The notes: a model not told the origin generated them from the letters alone. A DNA stretch of 64,000 nt from Tuwongella immobilis (GCF_901538355.1 NZ_LR593887.1:4750920-4814919); one strand, 5' to 3'; positions 1-8,890 are shown, counted from the first letter of the stretch. Numbers and translations: made by a program.

Positions 1-725
1 GGCAACGGCTGATCGTTCTGGTCCAGCGTGGCGATTTCATTCTCCATCTGGCTGGCATCGCCGTAGCCCAGATTCGAGAAGATTTCATCCGTTGCGCCGT
101 CGGAAAGAATAATCACGTTGCCAGGCACACCGCTTTTCTCGGTGAGTTCGTTCATGCCGTTGACGAACGCGAGCATCACCACCAGCAGCCCAACGACGAC
201 CGTGAATGCCACCCCGGTCAGCGCCGTCGTCCGCCAGCGCACGATCAAATTGCGATAATTGTAGCGCAGCGGAACTTTTCCGATGGCGAACAAAAACAGC
301 AAATCGGTCAGGTACACCACCATGATGACATACGGCCAATAGCGCAGGAGCGTCTCTGGCAATTTCGGAATCAACGTCGGCGACAGAAACGACCGTGCTG
401 CGGAATCGAAATAGAGCGTATCCGGCAGCGGCAGCCAGCTCACCACTTCCACCGCAAACGCAGTCACGCCCACCAGCATGATGAACGCGGCAATCACGCT
501 GGCGATTCGAGAGAATGTCGTCATCAGCCACGACCGACGGCGAGTGGTATCGCTCAGCACGCTTTCCTGCGGCAAAATCGCTGGCAGCAGCAGCAACAGC
601 GACGCCAGCGGCAGCAGCGAGATCGCCAAAATCACCGTAAACACCAGCACACTTAGCAGCAATCCGGCGGCGTTGCGAAACAATCGGCCGATTCCCGAGA
701 GGATCCCCATGACACTGAATTCCAT
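1..725 (-). CDS. FtsX-type ABC transporter permease, 3' end outside window
   Basis: This gene encodes the N-terminal 241 residues of an integral membrane permease and runs off the left edge of the window. The first 40 residues are strongly hydrophobic, with a leucine-rich segment (LLLLLPAIL). Further hydrophobic stretches follow at about residues 60-75 and 110-125, and one (VAFTVVVGLLVVMLAFVNGM) leads into an extracytoplasmic region with VIILSDGATDE, as in MacB/FtsX-family periplasmic core domains. ATG at 725 is preferred over the in-frame ATG at 710, because GGGAG lies 10 bases upstream of the former and nothing comparable precedes the latter. It is the last visible gene of the TetR-MFP-ATPase-permease operon, 23 bases after the other permease. 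Membership of the FtsX family is inferred from operon context and topology; the C-terminal FtsX domain is not visible. Confidence 0.75.
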   Translation of the reverse strand, partial: MEFSVMGILSGIGRLFRNAAGLLLSVLVFTVILAISLLPLASLLLLLPAILPQESVLSDTTRRRSWLMTTFSRIASVIAAFIMLVGVTAFAVEVVSWLPLPDTLYFDSAARSFLSPTLIPKLPETLLRYWPYVIMVVYLTDLLFLFAIGKVPLRYNYRNLIVRWRTTALTGVAFTVVVGLLVVMLAFVNGMNELTEKSGVPGNVIILSDGATDEIFSNLGYGDASQMENEIATLDQNDQPL

Positions 726-748
726 CGCGTGCAAGCTCCCGTCCGAAA

Positions 749-2164
749 TTAGGCGACTCGGGAAAAGACTTCCGACACCTTGACGGTGCGGGCGGACAAT
801 GCCGGGAACAATGCCCCCAGAAACGCCGTGCCTCCGCCGATGGCCGGGCCCCACCACAGGGCGTCAATCGGCACAAAAAACGCGGGGAAAAATGCGATGG
901 GGAACTTCAGCCCACCCGCGAAATACACCCCCCAATAGGCAATCGAGGTGGCCATAATGCCCGACATCAGGCCGATGAGCATCGCCTCGCCCAGCACCAT
1001 CAGCAGGATTTGCCAGGGACGGAATCCCAGCACCTTCAGCACGGCCATTTCCGTGCGGCGCTCGCGGACGGTAATGCTGATAGCGTTGGCAATCACCAGC
1101 GACATCGTCGCCAAAATCGCCGGGCCAAGCAGGTAGCGCATCCCCCAAATCAGGTCGCGGTAGGCATCGAAGAACGACGCGATCCCGCTGGAGGCGGTTT
1201 CCATCTTCACGGCAGGCACCGCGAATGCACCCGGCGAATTGACCTTTTCCGCGAGCGTTTCAAACGCCTGACGATTGGGCAGCCGAATCCAGATGAGATT
1301 CAGCGTGCGTTCTTCGTTGGGGTGCGGCACGCCTTTTTGCTTCTTGTAATCGTCCATCGCCCGCAGCAAATAATCCCGGTTCATCAACGCGGATTCATCG
1401 TACCGACCCGGCGGGAAGACGCCGACGATCTCAAAGTCAAACTCCAAATCCTTGTAGTTGATGCTGGTGGCCTTGATTCGGTCGCCGACGCGCTTGTTGA
1501 GTTTCGTCAGCCGCGCTTGCCCCAGCACCACCCCGCGAATGTTGTCTTCCATCAGCTTGCACGTATCGTCGAGCTGCTTGCGCTGTTCCGGGGTGAGATC
1601 GTCCAGACCGTCCATCATCGAGAGGACTTTTTTCGGCTCCATCCCGAAGAAGAACAGCGTATTCTCGAATGTCCGCTTGGCGGGGTCGAGGGTGGCCCCC
1701 ACAAATTGCCAGGTCATCAAATCCATATCGCCGTTCTTGGGGCGGAATTCCTCCGGCATCTCCTCGGCCAGATTCATCAGCGAATTCGCATATTTCAGCG
1801 GCATCTGACTGGGGATCTGGAACTTCTCGGTGATAATCGCCTTCAGATCGGTCTCTTTTTCCGCCGTCACGCGATCCAAGAATGTCAGCACCGACCAGAT
1901 CAACGTCACCACCAGCACCAGCACAAAGGTGGCTAAAAACGATAGCGACGTGCGCAGAATGTTCCGTTGCAGGCTTCGCAGCACCAACTGCGCCACCCGC
2001 ACCAATGTGGAGCCGGTCGCCGCACCAATCAGAGCCAAAATGCGCCCGAAAAAGAACAACACCAGAAAAAACAGTGGAATGCAAAAGACGCCGAGAATAT
2101 CCCCGATGAGACTCAACCAGAGAAATTGGACGGCAAAAAATCCGCCCAGATCGAACAGGAACAT
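749..2164 (-). CDS. FtsX-type ABC transporter permease (MacB/LolC-like)
   Basis: This 471-residue integral membrane protein is probably the transmembrane subunit of an exporter working with the adjacent ATPase and membrane fusion protein. Two hydrophobic segments lie in the first 50 residues. Another (LSFLATFVLVLVVTLIWSVL) precedes a soluble domain of roughly 230 residues. Three C-terminal helices follow, with the typical FtsX signature ITVRERRTEMAVLKVLGF. ATG at 2164 is chosen because AAGGAG lies 9 bases upstream; an extension to 2239 would run into the ATPase gene and lacks a ribosome site. The start lies 31 bases after the ATPase stop. Substrate is unknown; MacB-like systems export macrolides, peptides or lipoproteins. 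Confidence 0.88.
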   Translation of the reverse strand: MFLFDLGGFFAVQFLWLSLIGDILGVFCIPLFFLVLFFFGRILALIGAATGSTLVRVAQLVLRSLQRNILRTSLSFLATFVLVLVVTLIWSVLTFLDRVTAEKETDLKAIITEKFQIPSQMPLKYANSLMNLAEEMPEEFRPKNGDMDLMTWQFVGATLDPAKRTFENTLFFFGMEPKKVLSMMDGLDDLTPEQRKQLDDTCKLMEDNIRGVVLGQARLTKLNKRVGDRIKATSINYKDLEFDFEIVGVFPPGRYDESALMNRDYLLRAMDDYKKQKGVPHPNEERTLNLIWIRLPNRQAFETLAEKVNSPGAFAVPAVKMETASSGIASFFDAYRDLIWGMRYLLGPAILATMSLVIANAISITVRERRTEMAVLKVLGFRPWQILLMVLGEAMLIGLMSGIMATSIAYWGVYFAGGLKFPIAFFPAFFVPIDALWWGPAIGGGTAFLGALFPALSARTVKVSEVFSRVA

Positions 2165-2195
2165 AGCTGCCGACTCCTTGGAAGCGGATTGAAAT

Positions 2196-2921
2196 TCACA
2201 CGCGAGCGGGTTGCATGATCGGCCGCGGCATCGATTCATCGCGCACCAACTTGCCCTTTTCCAGGTGCAACGTGCGCTGGGCCTGATTCGCCGCCTTCGG
2301 ATCGTGTGTCACCATGATGATCGTCTTGTTGAGCTGCTCCCGGACCACGTTAAGCATCATCAAAATCTCGTCGGCGCTCTTGGAATCCAAGTCGCCGGTC
2401 GGCTCATCTGCCACAATCAGCGTCGGGTCGGTCACGAGCGCACGGGCAATCCCCACGCGCTGCTGTTGACCACCGGAAAGCTGACCGGGGCGGTGCGATT
2501 TCCGATTCGATAATCCGACCAAATCCAACGCTCGATCGACCTGTTCCCGGCGCTCCGCAGCGGTCATCGGCAGCAGCAGCAGCGGCAACTCGACATTTTC
2601 ATACGCCGATAACACCGGCAGCAGATAATAGAATTGGAAGACGAATCCGACGTTTCGCGTTCGCCAGCGAGCCAATTCGCTCTCGGATAACGCGGAAATC
2701 AACTCGTTGCCTACCCAGATTTCGCCCTGCGTGGGCTGATCCAGGCCAGCAATCAGATTCAACAGCGTCGTCTTGCCGGAACCGGATGGCCCCATCAACG
2801 CGAGAAACTCGCCCTGTGGGACATCCAGCGTCAAATCGGTCAATACGTTGATGGCTTCGCTGCCCCGGCTGAACGACTTGAACAGACGATTCACCCGGAC
2901 AATCGGTGGTTTGGCGATCAT
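2196..2921 (-). CDS. ABC transporter ATP-binding protein (LolD/MacB type)
   Basis: This 241-residue cytoplasmic ATPase would power the adjacent FtsX-type permeases. All ABC motifs are intact: Walker A GPSGSGKTT near residue 45, Q-loop region FQFYYLLPVLSAYENVELP, signature LSGGQQQRVGIARAL, Walker B LIVADEPTGDLD with catalytic Glu, and the switch histidine in MVTHD. The LPVLSAYENVELPL segment is typical of the LolD/MacB/FtsE branch. It starts 14 bases after the membrane fusion gene stops and is followed by two permease genes, so it is the third gene of a five-gene operon. Branch assignment is secure; the substrate is not. Confidence 0.93.
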   Translation of the reverse strand: MIAKPPIVRVNRLFKSFSRGSEAINVLTDLTLDVPQGEFLALMGPSGSGKTTLLNLIAGLDQPTQGEIWVGNELISALSESELARWRTRNVGFVFQFYYLLPVLSAYENVELPLLLLPMTAAERREQVDRALDLVGLSNRKSHRPGQLSGGQQQRVGIARALVTDPTLIVADEPTGDLDSKSADEILMMLNVVREQLNKTIIMVTHDPKAANQAQRTLHLEKGKLVRDESMPRPIMQPARV

Positions 2922-2935
2922 TGGCGAGAACTTCC

Positions 2936-4429
2936 TTACGAGGCTTTTTCCGGGGTCGTGGGTTTGTCCGCCTTCAGCGGTTGCGGCATCGGAATCGGTG
3001 GATTCGCCGGGTCGGGCTTGCCTGCGGGATTCGCCGCCGGATTGGCGACGGGAGGAGTGCCACGCGATTTCACCGGATCACTCGCTTCCGGGGCAATCGA
3101 TCGTTCCTCGGGAATGCTCGAATTGGCATCCACCTTCGGCTTCGGTCCCGTGAACGGGGCATCAAAGAACGTGACGGAAACGCCCATTTCCGGCTTGAGA
3201 TATTTCCCTTGTTCTTCCGTGGGCGGGATAATCACCTTCACGCGAATCGGCACAATCCCGCGAGCGCGATTGGCGATGGGCATCTGCCGATCGACATAGC
3301 CCGCATACACCCGAGTGGGATAGGCTTCGGCTCGAATTTCGCAGCGGTATCCGTTTTTGATCTTTTCCAGGTCGCGTTCTTGAATTTCCAGATCGACTTC
3401 GAGATCGGACAAGTCCGCCATATCGCACAAACTCGTCGAAACACCGCCAACCACCGGGTTGATCAGGTTGCCGATTTCGGCCTTTTTGCTCAGGATGGTG
3501 CCGCTGACCGGGGCGCGAATCCAGCAGTTATCTAATCGCCACTTGGCCCGCTTCATGCGAGCTTCTGCCGCCGCCATTTCCGCCATGGCCGCATCTTTCC
3601 GCTCCTGACGCGGGGTCAACAGCATGACCACTTGCTCCAACCGACGCACCCGTTGTTCCCCCGCCTTGAACGCGGCTTCGGATTGCTCCAATTCGCGGTT
3701 CGAGATCGCCCCGCCCTTCAAATCCTTGTTGCGTTCGTAATCCAATCGGAACTGCACCAGATTCGCCCGGGCTTCAGACAATTCGGCGTTGGCCTGCGTC
3801 AATTCTTCGCTGCGTGGCCCCTTTTGCAACTCCTCGAATCGGGAGCGCGTGGCCTGATACATCGACGCCATTTCCTGATAATCGGCCTGATAGCTCGTCG
3901 GATCGATACGCGCCAGCACTTCCCCGATGCTAAAGCGTTTGCCTTCTTCAATCGCCAGTTCCACAATGCGACCGCTCACTTCAATGGGGCTGATCGAAAT
4001 TTGATGCGCCGGGATGATATACCCCTTGGAAACCAAGATCGATTTGCCAGTCGGCTCACTTGGCGGCGCATCTGCGGCATTGGTCGGGGCCGTCGTCGGA
4101 GTCGCCGTCGGGGCCGTCGTCGGGGCACCGTTCGCCTTCGCTGTCGCATCGTTGCTGGAATTGCTCGGCGTGGCCAGCGATCCGGCCCCAGTCGAATTCG
4201 CCGCCGCACTGGAGACACCGGCTTTTTCCGTGGCTGTGGGATACCACCGCGAGCCAAGCCCCACCCAGGCCACCGCCATAATCAGGCAGAGCATCCAGGG
4301 CAGCCAAGCGGTGCCGCTCGAACCGGATTTCGACGATCCGACTTTGTCCAAGCGAAGGGCACGGACCCGCTCCAATAATTCGGGATCCACTCCCGAGGAT
4401 TGGGTGGTCATTTCGTTGCTGCTCATCAC
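2936..4429 (-). CDS. HlyD/MacA-family membrane fusion (periplasmic adaptor) protein
   Basis: This 497-residue protein would link the inner-membrane ABC exporter to the outer envelope. It has a short cytoplasmic N-terminus, one transmembrane helix (about residues 43-62, WLPWMLCLIMAVAWVGLG) and an Ala/Thr/Pro-rich linker. A first biotinyl-lipoyl half (GRIVELAIEEGKRFSIGEVL) is followed by a long alpha-helical hairpin rich in Glu/Ala/Arg, the second lipoyl half (APVSGTILSKKAEIGNLI), a beta-barrel region and a Pro-rich tail. The order lipoyl-hairpin-lipoyl-barrel is that of MacA/HlyD adaptors. Its ATG overlaps the TetR stop as ATGA, so translation is probably coupled to the regulator. The low-complexity linker and tail are unusually long. 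Confidence 0.9.
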   Translation of the reverse strand: MMSSNEMTTQSSGVDPELLERVRALRLDKVGSSKSGSSGTAWLPWMLCLIMAVAWVGLGSRWYPTATEKAGVSSAAANSTGAGSLATPSNSSNDATAKANGAPTTAPTATPTTAPTNAADAPPSEPTGKSILVSKGYIIPAHQISISPIEVSGRIVELAIEEGKRFSIGEVLARIDPTSYQADYQEMASMYQATRSRFEELQKGPRSEELTQANAELSEARANLVQFRLDYERNKDLKGGAISNRELEQSEAAFKAGEQRVRRLEQVVMLLTPRQERKDAAMAEMAAAEARMKRAKWRLDNCWIRAPVSGTILSKKAEIGNLINPVVGGVSTSLCDMADLSDLEVDLEIQERDLEKIKNGYRCEIRAEAYPTRVYAGYVDRQMPIANRARGIVPIRVKVIIPPTEEQGKYLKPEMGVSVTFFDAPFTGPKPKVDANSSIPEERSIAPEASDPVKSRGTPPVANPAANPAGKPDPANPPIPMPQPLKADKPTTPEKAS

Positions 4430-5151
4430 GAATCCCCTGCGGTGGTGGTGGGCGTTGACGAATCAGTCGTCAAATCCGAGGAAAGACGAAAATACGGTTC
4501 CAAAATCGCTCGCACAAAATCTAACATTTCCAAACGATCGAACGCCTGCGGATCGGCCGCCAACTGCATCACCAATCCATGAATGATGGCCTGAACAAAG
4601 GACGCAACCGTGCGTTCCGAGGGGGCCGATTTCGGCAGCGACTCCCCCTCCGGTTTCTGTGCCCGCAACTGGGCCAAATCTTGCCCCATGCCGTTGCGCC
4701 ACCCCTCGTACAGACGCGACAACCGCAGCCGAAAATCCTCGCGATGACCAATCTGCGATAGAAACGTGTATTGCAAAATGGGAAACGCCGGGAACATGGG
4801 CGGCTTGGTATGCACCGCTTCCAGCAGATGTTGCAGCCGATCCCACGGCTTCGCGGCGGGATCGCTCAACGGACTGGCCGATGCCTTCGCTTGCTCAAAC
4901 ATCATCACCAAGACCCGATCGAACACTCCCAGCAGAATGTCTTCCTTGGTCGGGAAATAGTAGGTCAGTTGCCCCCGGCTCATCTTCGCACGCTCTTCGA
5001 TTTTCGAGAGCGACAAATTTTGCAGCCCCTCTTCGGTGATAATGCCGATCGCCGCGTGCAGGATCTGCTCCCGACGCTTCAGCGCAATCTCGGAATGCAG
5101 CGCATCCGCCTCCCGAACCGAGCGGACATCATCCGGTTCCCATTCAGGCAC
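4426..5151 (-). CDS. TetR/AcrR-family transcriptional regulator of the export operon
   Basis: This 241-residue repressor-type regulator has its helix-turn-helix near the N-terminus: REQILHAAIGIITEEGLQNL, then LSKIEERAKMSRGQLTYYFP, then TKEDILLGVFDRV. This is the canonical TetR arrangement ending in the Y-Y-F-x-x-K-E-D-L motif. The rest is the variable ligand-binding domain. GTG at 5151 is preferred because GGGAGG lies 6 bases upstream; the longer TTG start at 5169 has no ribosome site. It is first in the operon and its stop overlaps the adaptor ATG. Two tandem 16-bp near-palindromes sit in its promoter, so autoregulation and ligand-controlled induction of the efflux genes are likely. Confidence 0.92.
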   Translation of the reverse strand: MPEWEPDDVRSVREADALHSEIALKRREQILHAAIGIITEEGLQNLSLSKIEERAKMSRGQLTYYFPTKEDILLGVFDRVLVMMFEQAKASASPLSDPAAKPWDRLQHLLEAVHTKPPMFPAFPILQYTFLSQIGHREDFRLRLSRLYEGWRNGMGQDLAQLRAQKPEGESLPKSAPSERTVASFVQAIIHGLVMQLAADPQAFDRLEMLDFVRAILEPYFRLSSDLTTDSSTPTTTAGDS

Positions 5152-5177
5152 AAGCCGCCTCCCGGTCAACTCACCAC

Positions 5178-5213
5178 TAGACTGGACAGACTAAGAATAG
5201 ACTGATCAGACTA
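5178..5213 (-). promoter_or_regulatory. Two tandem operator sites for the TetR regulator
   Basis: Two near-identical 16-bp copies, TAGACTGGACAGACTA (5178-5193) and TAGACTGATCAGACTA (5198-5213), are separated by 4 bp, giving 20-bp centre spacing. The second copy is palindromic at 14 of 16 positions. One copy fills the promoter spacer and the other lies just downstream of the -10 element. Binding by the TetR protein encoded immediately downstream is inferred from position. Confidence 0.75.
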
Positions 5214-5223
5214 TATTTGTCAA
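5194..5223 (-). promoter_or_regulatory. Sigma-70-like promoter of the tetR-efflux operon
   Basis: On the minus strand a perfect -35 TTGACA (5218-5223) is followed by an 18-base spacer and TATTCT (5194-5199) as the -10 element. The tandem operators occupy the spacer and the region just downstream of the -10 element. The translation start lies about 43 bases further downstream at 5151. Confidence 0.7.
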
Positions 5224-5511
5224 ATCCAACTCATCCCCCTGGATGAATCGCGAAGCTTGCGAAGCCGCATAAACCTTGCCGATTGCATGGATTGCAGAAT
5301 TGCTTGGTTCGGCACGCCAATTTCCTGGCTGTCGCATCCCCCAAGTGTCGGTTCGGCACGGGCGAATTTGTACCGCATTTGCGACCGCAACCGCCAGGGC
5401 AAACCAAAACGGCCAAGAAACGGGATTCCCCCATTCCTTGGCCGCGTGTCCAATCGTCTGCAATCATTGCGCGCCAGATCGCGAGTTGGCAAGCATCCGG
5501 CGGCGATATTC
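5224..5511. other. Intergenic stretch without a convincing gene
   Basis: Together with the promoter/operator block this makes about 360 bases between the ArsC-like gene and tetR. Short open frames exist on both strands but lack ribosome sites and recognisable motifs. The stretch is downstream of the 11-kb minus-strand housekeeping run and upstream of the efflux promoter. I see no clear terminator hairpin. Confidence 0.5.
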
Positions 5512-5868
5512 TCACGCCACGTCGAGCAATTCCTTGTACGCGGCTTCGTCAAAGCCGACCATCATCGTGGTGCCGACTTTCACCGTCGGAGCACGCAAAT
5601 TGCCCGACGGGCCAATCATCACCGATTTCAGCGTCTCCTCATCGGGCCGACCGGCGGTCAGATCAAAGGTCAGCACCTTTTTGCCTTTCGTGGCAATCAG
5701 TTTGGTGATGCCTTCCAGGAGTGCATACGCCTGTTCGGGCGGGAATCGCGTTTTCGACGATTCCACCGATTCGCTCACCTGGCACGCCACGGATTCCAGG
5801 AACGCCCGAGTTCGCTTGCAGGTGGTGCATTGTTTGCGATCGTACATCCACTCGATTCCATTCGCCAT
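5512..5868 (-). CDS. ArsC/Spx-like thioredoxin-fold protein
   Basis: This 118-residue protein is related to the ArsC-like branch of the thioredoxin fold. It begins MANGIEWMYDRKQCTTCKRT, with a CxxC pair at Cys14 and Cys17 directly before a helix (RTRAFLES), as in ArsC/Spx/MgsR proteins. A later GPSGNLRAPTVKVG segment fits the cis-proline-type loop and strand region. ATG at 5868 is chosen because GAGG lies 8 bases upstream; the start codons at 5883-5886 overlap the stop of the preceding gene and lack a ribosome site. It is co-directional with the MoeB-rhodanese gene, 14 bases apart. It may be an arsenate reductase-like or redox-regulatory protein; the exact role is open. Confidence 0.75.
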   Translation of the reverse strand: MANGIEWMYDRKQCTTCKRTRAFLESVACQVSESVESSKTRFPPEQAYALLEGITKLIATKGKKVLTFDLTAGRPDEETLKSVMIGPSGNLRAPTVKVGTTMMVGFDEAAYKELLDVA

Positions 5869-5882
5869 GTTCGATGCCCTCA

Positions 5883-7100
5883 TCAATATTTGGGCATATT
5901 CGGATCAATGCGATCCGCCCATGCCAAAATCCCACCCATGACATTTCGCACACTTCGGAACCCCTGCTCGCGCAGAAATCCCTTCGCCTTCGCGGATCGC
6001 ATGCCACTCTTGCAGTGGACAATGATTTCACGATCCTTGTCCAATTCGTAGAGTCGCTCGGGCAGTTGCGGCAAGGGAATCACGGTGGTGCCCGCAATTC
6101 GGCAAATGGCAAGCTCTTCCGGATTCCGCACATCCAGCACAAACAGATTCTCTCCCGCGTCCATGCGTGCCTTGAGCTGCTCCACGGTCAGATCCGCAAA
6201 CGGGTCGCCCGCATCACTTCCCGATCCGGAAGTGGTGCCGCTGGAGGGTGTCGTCTCGCCGCGCACGCCGCAGAATTGATCGTAGTCAATCAGTTCGGTA
6301 ATCGATGGATTCGGGCCGCAGATCGGACACTTGGGATTGCGCCGCACTTTGAACTCGCGGAATTTCATCCCCAGCGCATCATAATGGAGCAACCGTCCGA
6401 TCAATGGTTCCCCCTTGCCAAGAATCAGTTTCACCGCCTCGGTCGCCTGAATCACGCCAATCACGCCAGGCAGAATCCCCAACACCCCGCCCTCTGCGCA
6501 CGACGGAACCTCTCCCGGCTCCGGAGGTTGCGGATACAAGCAACGGTAGCACGGCCCTTGGAATGGATAGAACACCGACGCCTGCCCATCGAATCGAAAG
6601 ATACTCCCATAGACGTTCGGCTTCTTGAGCAACACACAGGCATCATTCACCAAATAGCGCGTGGCGAAATTATCGGTGCCGTCGATGACGAGATCATATG
6701 GCTTAAAAATTTCGAGCGCATTGGTGCGATCCAACCGCACGGGATAGGTATCGACCTGCACTTCGGGATTGATCGCCTGCATCGATTCCTTCGCGGAATC
6801 GAGTTTCCGTTTGCCAACATCCGCAGTTCCGTGGATGACCTGCCGCTGCAAATTGGAATAATCGACGACATCAAAATCGACGATGCCGATGCGTCCGATC
6901 CCCGCCGCCGCCAAATACATGGCCAACGGTGCGCCCAATCCGCCCGCGCCAATCAGGAGAATCGACGAAGCTTTGAGCCGCTTCTGGCCATCCATCCCGA
7001 CTTCCGGCATAATCAAATGTCGGCTGTAGCGAGCGACTTCGTGATTGCTCAACGTCATCGATTCGGGGCGATTCCCGAGAAAATCCGGCCAGTTCGCCAT
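5883..7100 (-). CDS. moeB: MoeB/ThiF-type adenylyltransferase with C-terminal rhodanese domain
   Basis: This 405-residue E1-like enzyme would activate the C-terminus of a ubiquitin-like sulfur carrier (MoaD/ThiS type) by adenylation. Its rhodanese domain supplies sulfur, as in MOCS3/MoeBR proteins. The nucleotide-binding loop GAGGLGAPLA is at residues 51-60, followed by DFDVVDYSNLQRQ. Zinc cysteines are in CYRC (184, 187) and CPIC (258, 261), and a conserved Cys201 lies in PSCAEGGVLG. A Ser/Gly linker near residue 285-297 leads to the rhodanese domain with active-site loop CKSGMRS (Cys363). ATG at 7100 has GTGAGG upstream; longer starts reach into the fabF terminator. Whether it serves molybdopterin, thiamine or cysteine synthesis cannot be decided from this window. 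Confidence 0.9.
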   Translation of the reverse strand: MANWPDFLGNRPESMTLSNHEVARYSRHLIMPEVGMDGQKRLKASSILLIGAGGLGAPLAMYLAAAGIGRIGIVDFDVVDYSNLQRQVIHGTADVGKRKLDSAKESMQAINPEVQVDTYPVRLDRTNALEIFKPYDLVIDGTDNFATRYLVNDACVLLKKPNVYGSIFRFDGQASVFYPFQGPCYRCLYPQPPEPGEVPSCAEGGVLGILPGVIGVIQATEAVKLILGKGEPLIGRLLHYDALGMKFREFKVRRNPKCPICGPNPSITELIDYDQFCGVRGETTPSSGTTSGSGSDAGDPFADLTVEQLKARMDAGENLFVLDVRNPEELAICRIAGTTVIPLPQLPERLYELDKDREIIVHCKSGMRSAKAKGFLREQGFRSVRNVMGGILAWADRIDPNMPKY

Positions 7101-7170
7101 GGGTTGTCCCTCACGTCGATCCGCAGTCGAGCGATGCAACACTCGATGGGAGAAATGATCGTGCGATGGA

Positions 7171-7209
7171 TAAAAACGCAAACACGCCTCGGATTTCCCC
7201 AAGGCGTGT
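7171..7209 (-). terminator. Rho-independent terminator after fabF
   Basis: On the minus strand, ACACGCCT and AGGCGTGT (7202-7209 and 7182-7189) form a perfect 8-bp stem with a 12-base loop. The stem is followed by TTTGCGTTTTTA. It lies 32 bases after the fabF stop and separates the lipid genes from moeB. Confidence 0.75.
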
Positions 7210-7241
7210 GAGATCGGTTCGACGGTTGCTCGGCGTTTCGC

Positions 7242-8483
7242 TTAACGAACCGCACCGATAATCAGCGAGCAGTTGTGCCCACCAAAGCCAAAGCTGTTGG
7301 AGAGCACCCGTTCCACACGCGCTTCACGGGGTTGATTCGGAACATAGTCCAAATCACACGCCGGGTCGGGGGTGTGGTAGTTAATCGTCGGATGCACCAC
7401 GCCATCACGAATCGACAGCACACAAGCAATGAGTTCCACCCCGCCGCTGGCCCCCAACAGGTGGCCAATCATGCTCTTGGTGCTACTCACCATGAGCTTG
7501 CGGGCATGGTCGCCAAAGACAATCTTGATCGCCTTCGTTTCGGCCTCATCGCCCAGTTCGGTGCTCGTGCCGTGAGCGTTGATGTACTGCACCTGATCCG
7601 GATTGAGTTCGGCATCTTGTAGGGCAATACTCATCGCCCGCGAAGCGCCAATCCCTTCAGGATGCGGTGCCGTGATATGATGGGCATCGGCCGTGCTGCC
7701 ACAGCCAAGGACTTCCGCATAAATGGTCGCCCCGCGGCGCTTGGCGTGTTCGAGTTCTTCGAGCACGACCATCCCGGCCCCTTCGCTCAGCACAAAGCCA
7801 TCACGGTCTTTGTCCCAAGGACGGCTAGCCCCCGCAGGATCATCATTGCGAGACGAGACAGCTCGAGCGGAGATGAACCCACCCAGCCCCATCGCCGTGA
7901 TCGCGGCTTCGGAGCCGCCACACAGCATCACATCCGCATAATTGTATTGAATCGATCGGGTGGCATCCGTGATCGCATGCGCCGCAGAGGCACAAGCGGT
8001 CGAGATGGCCGTATTCGGTCCCGCCAGCCCAAAATGAATCGACACTAGGCCAGCAGCCGAGTTGGCGATCATCTTGGGGATGGTGAAGGGATTAATCCGG
8101 CTGGGGCCACCTTCACGGTACCGGGAATGTTGTTCCTCAAACTCGTTGAGGCCACCAATCCCGGAGCCGAGAATCACCCCGCAGCGGAACGGATCTTCTT
8201 TGGAGAAGTCGATTCCGCAATCTTTGACCGCTTCGATCGACGCCACCAGAGCGAACTGGGCAAATCGATCCATGCGCCGAACGCCCCGGGGATCAAGCCA
8301 GGTCTCGGGCTGGAACGATTTGACTTCACCGCCGAATTGCACGCGAAACGCTGAAGTATCAAACAGCGTCAGCTTGGCGATCCCGCTTTGACCCGCGAGC
8401 AGTCCCTTCCAGTAGTCGGGGACGTTGTGTGCTAGCGGGTTGATGGTACCCAATCCGGTGATGACGACGCGTCGGCGTGTCAT
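7242..8483 (-). CDS. fabF: 3-oxoacyl-ACP synthase II (KAS II)
   Basis: This 413-residue condensing enzyme elongates acyl-ACP with malonyl-ACP in the cytoplasm. The catalytic triad is intact: nucleophile Cys164 in [11 protein letters not shown], His304 in [11 protein letters not shown] and His341 in GHLLGASGG. The C-terminal NSFGFGGHN motif is also present. Length and start ([12 protein letters not shown]) match the family. Its ATG overlaps the acpP stop (ATGA), so the two are translationally coupled, as is common for this gene pair. A strong hairpin terminator follows. Confidence 0.97.
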   Translation of the reverse strand: MTRRRVVITGLGTINPLAHNVPDYWKGLLAGQSGIAKLTLFDTSAFRVQFGGEVKSFQPETWLDPRGVRRMDRFAQFALVASIEAVKDCGIDFSKEDPFRCGVILGSGIGGLNEFEEQHSRYREGGPSRINPFTIPKMIANSAAGLVSIHFGLAGPNTAISTACASAAHAITDATRSIQYNYADVMLCGGSEAAITAMGLGGFISARAVSSRNDDPAGASRPWDKDRDGFVLSEGAGMVVLEELEHAKRRGATIYAEVLGCGSTADAHHITAPHPEGIGASRAMSIALQDAELNPDQVQYINAHGTSTELGDEAETKAIKIVFGDHARKLMVSSTKSMIGHLLGASGGVELIACVLSIRDGVVHPTINYHTPDPACDLDYVPNQPREARVERVLSNSFGFGGHNCSLIIGAVR

Positions 8484-8719
8484 TTCTTGTTCAACTCCCG
8501 CTCGATGTAATCGACGGCTTCGCCGACGGTCTTGATCTTCTGGGCTTCTTCATCCGGAATCTGGATATCGAATTCTTCTTCCAGTTCCATGATGAGTTCG
8601 ACGATGTCGAGCGAGTCGGCCCCGATATCTTCGATGAAGTTAGTCGTCCGGGTGAGCTTTTCTTTCGCCACCGCCAAATGTTCGCTCACAATATTGATTA
8701 CGCGTTCTTCGACGGACAC
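8480..8719 (-). CDS. acpP: Acyl carrier protein
   Basis: This 79-residue acidic carrier of growing acyl chains has the phosphopantetheine attachment site DSLD at Ser36, preceded by FIEDIGA, and the usual run of acidic helix II residues ([18 protein letters not shown]). The start is GTG at 8719 with GGGAGG 8 bases upstream. The stop overlaps the fabF ATG. It sits between fabD and fabF; a fabG gene, which often stands between fabD and acpP, is absent here. Confidence 0.97.
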   Translation of the reverse strand: MSVEERVINIVSEHLAVAKEKLTRTTNFIEDIGADSLDIVELIMELEEEFDIQIPDEEAQKIKTVGEAVDYIERELNKK

Positions 8720-8857
8720 GCTTCGATCCTCCCAGGCGGTTGACGATTCCCCGCGAACCCGAGGCGTTCGACCGCTGGTCGCCGCCGAGCCGGTTCTGTC
8801 GTTTCCAATTCACGCGACAACCAGTCCAGAATGCCTGAACCTGGTTTTCCACACCTC

Positions 8858-8890
8858 CTCAGAATGCCTTCGCGTGAACTGCATTCTGAG
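8858..8890 (-). promoter_or_regulatory. Perfect 10-bp hairpin between fabD and acpP
   Basis: CTCAGAATGC (8858-8867) and GCATTCTGAG (8881-8890) form a perfect 10-bp stem with a 13-base loop. The hairpin lies 92 bases after the fabD stop and about 140 bases before the acpP start. No T-run follows; on the minus strand GAGGAGGTGTGG comes next. A weak TATACA (8911-8916, minus strand) lies just upstream. It could be an attenuator, an mRNA processing or stability element, or part of an acpP leader. Confidence 0.5.

Noticed and set aside
5206-5463. Minus-strand 85-codon frame with a hydrophobic patch upstream of tetR
   Set aside because: No ribosome site, and it runs into the tetR promoter and operators; probably chance.
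5721-7211. Plus-strand open frame of 496 codons over the MoeB-rhodanese gene
   Set aside because: Antisense to an unmistakable MoeB-rhodanese protein; Arg/His-rich shadow composition.
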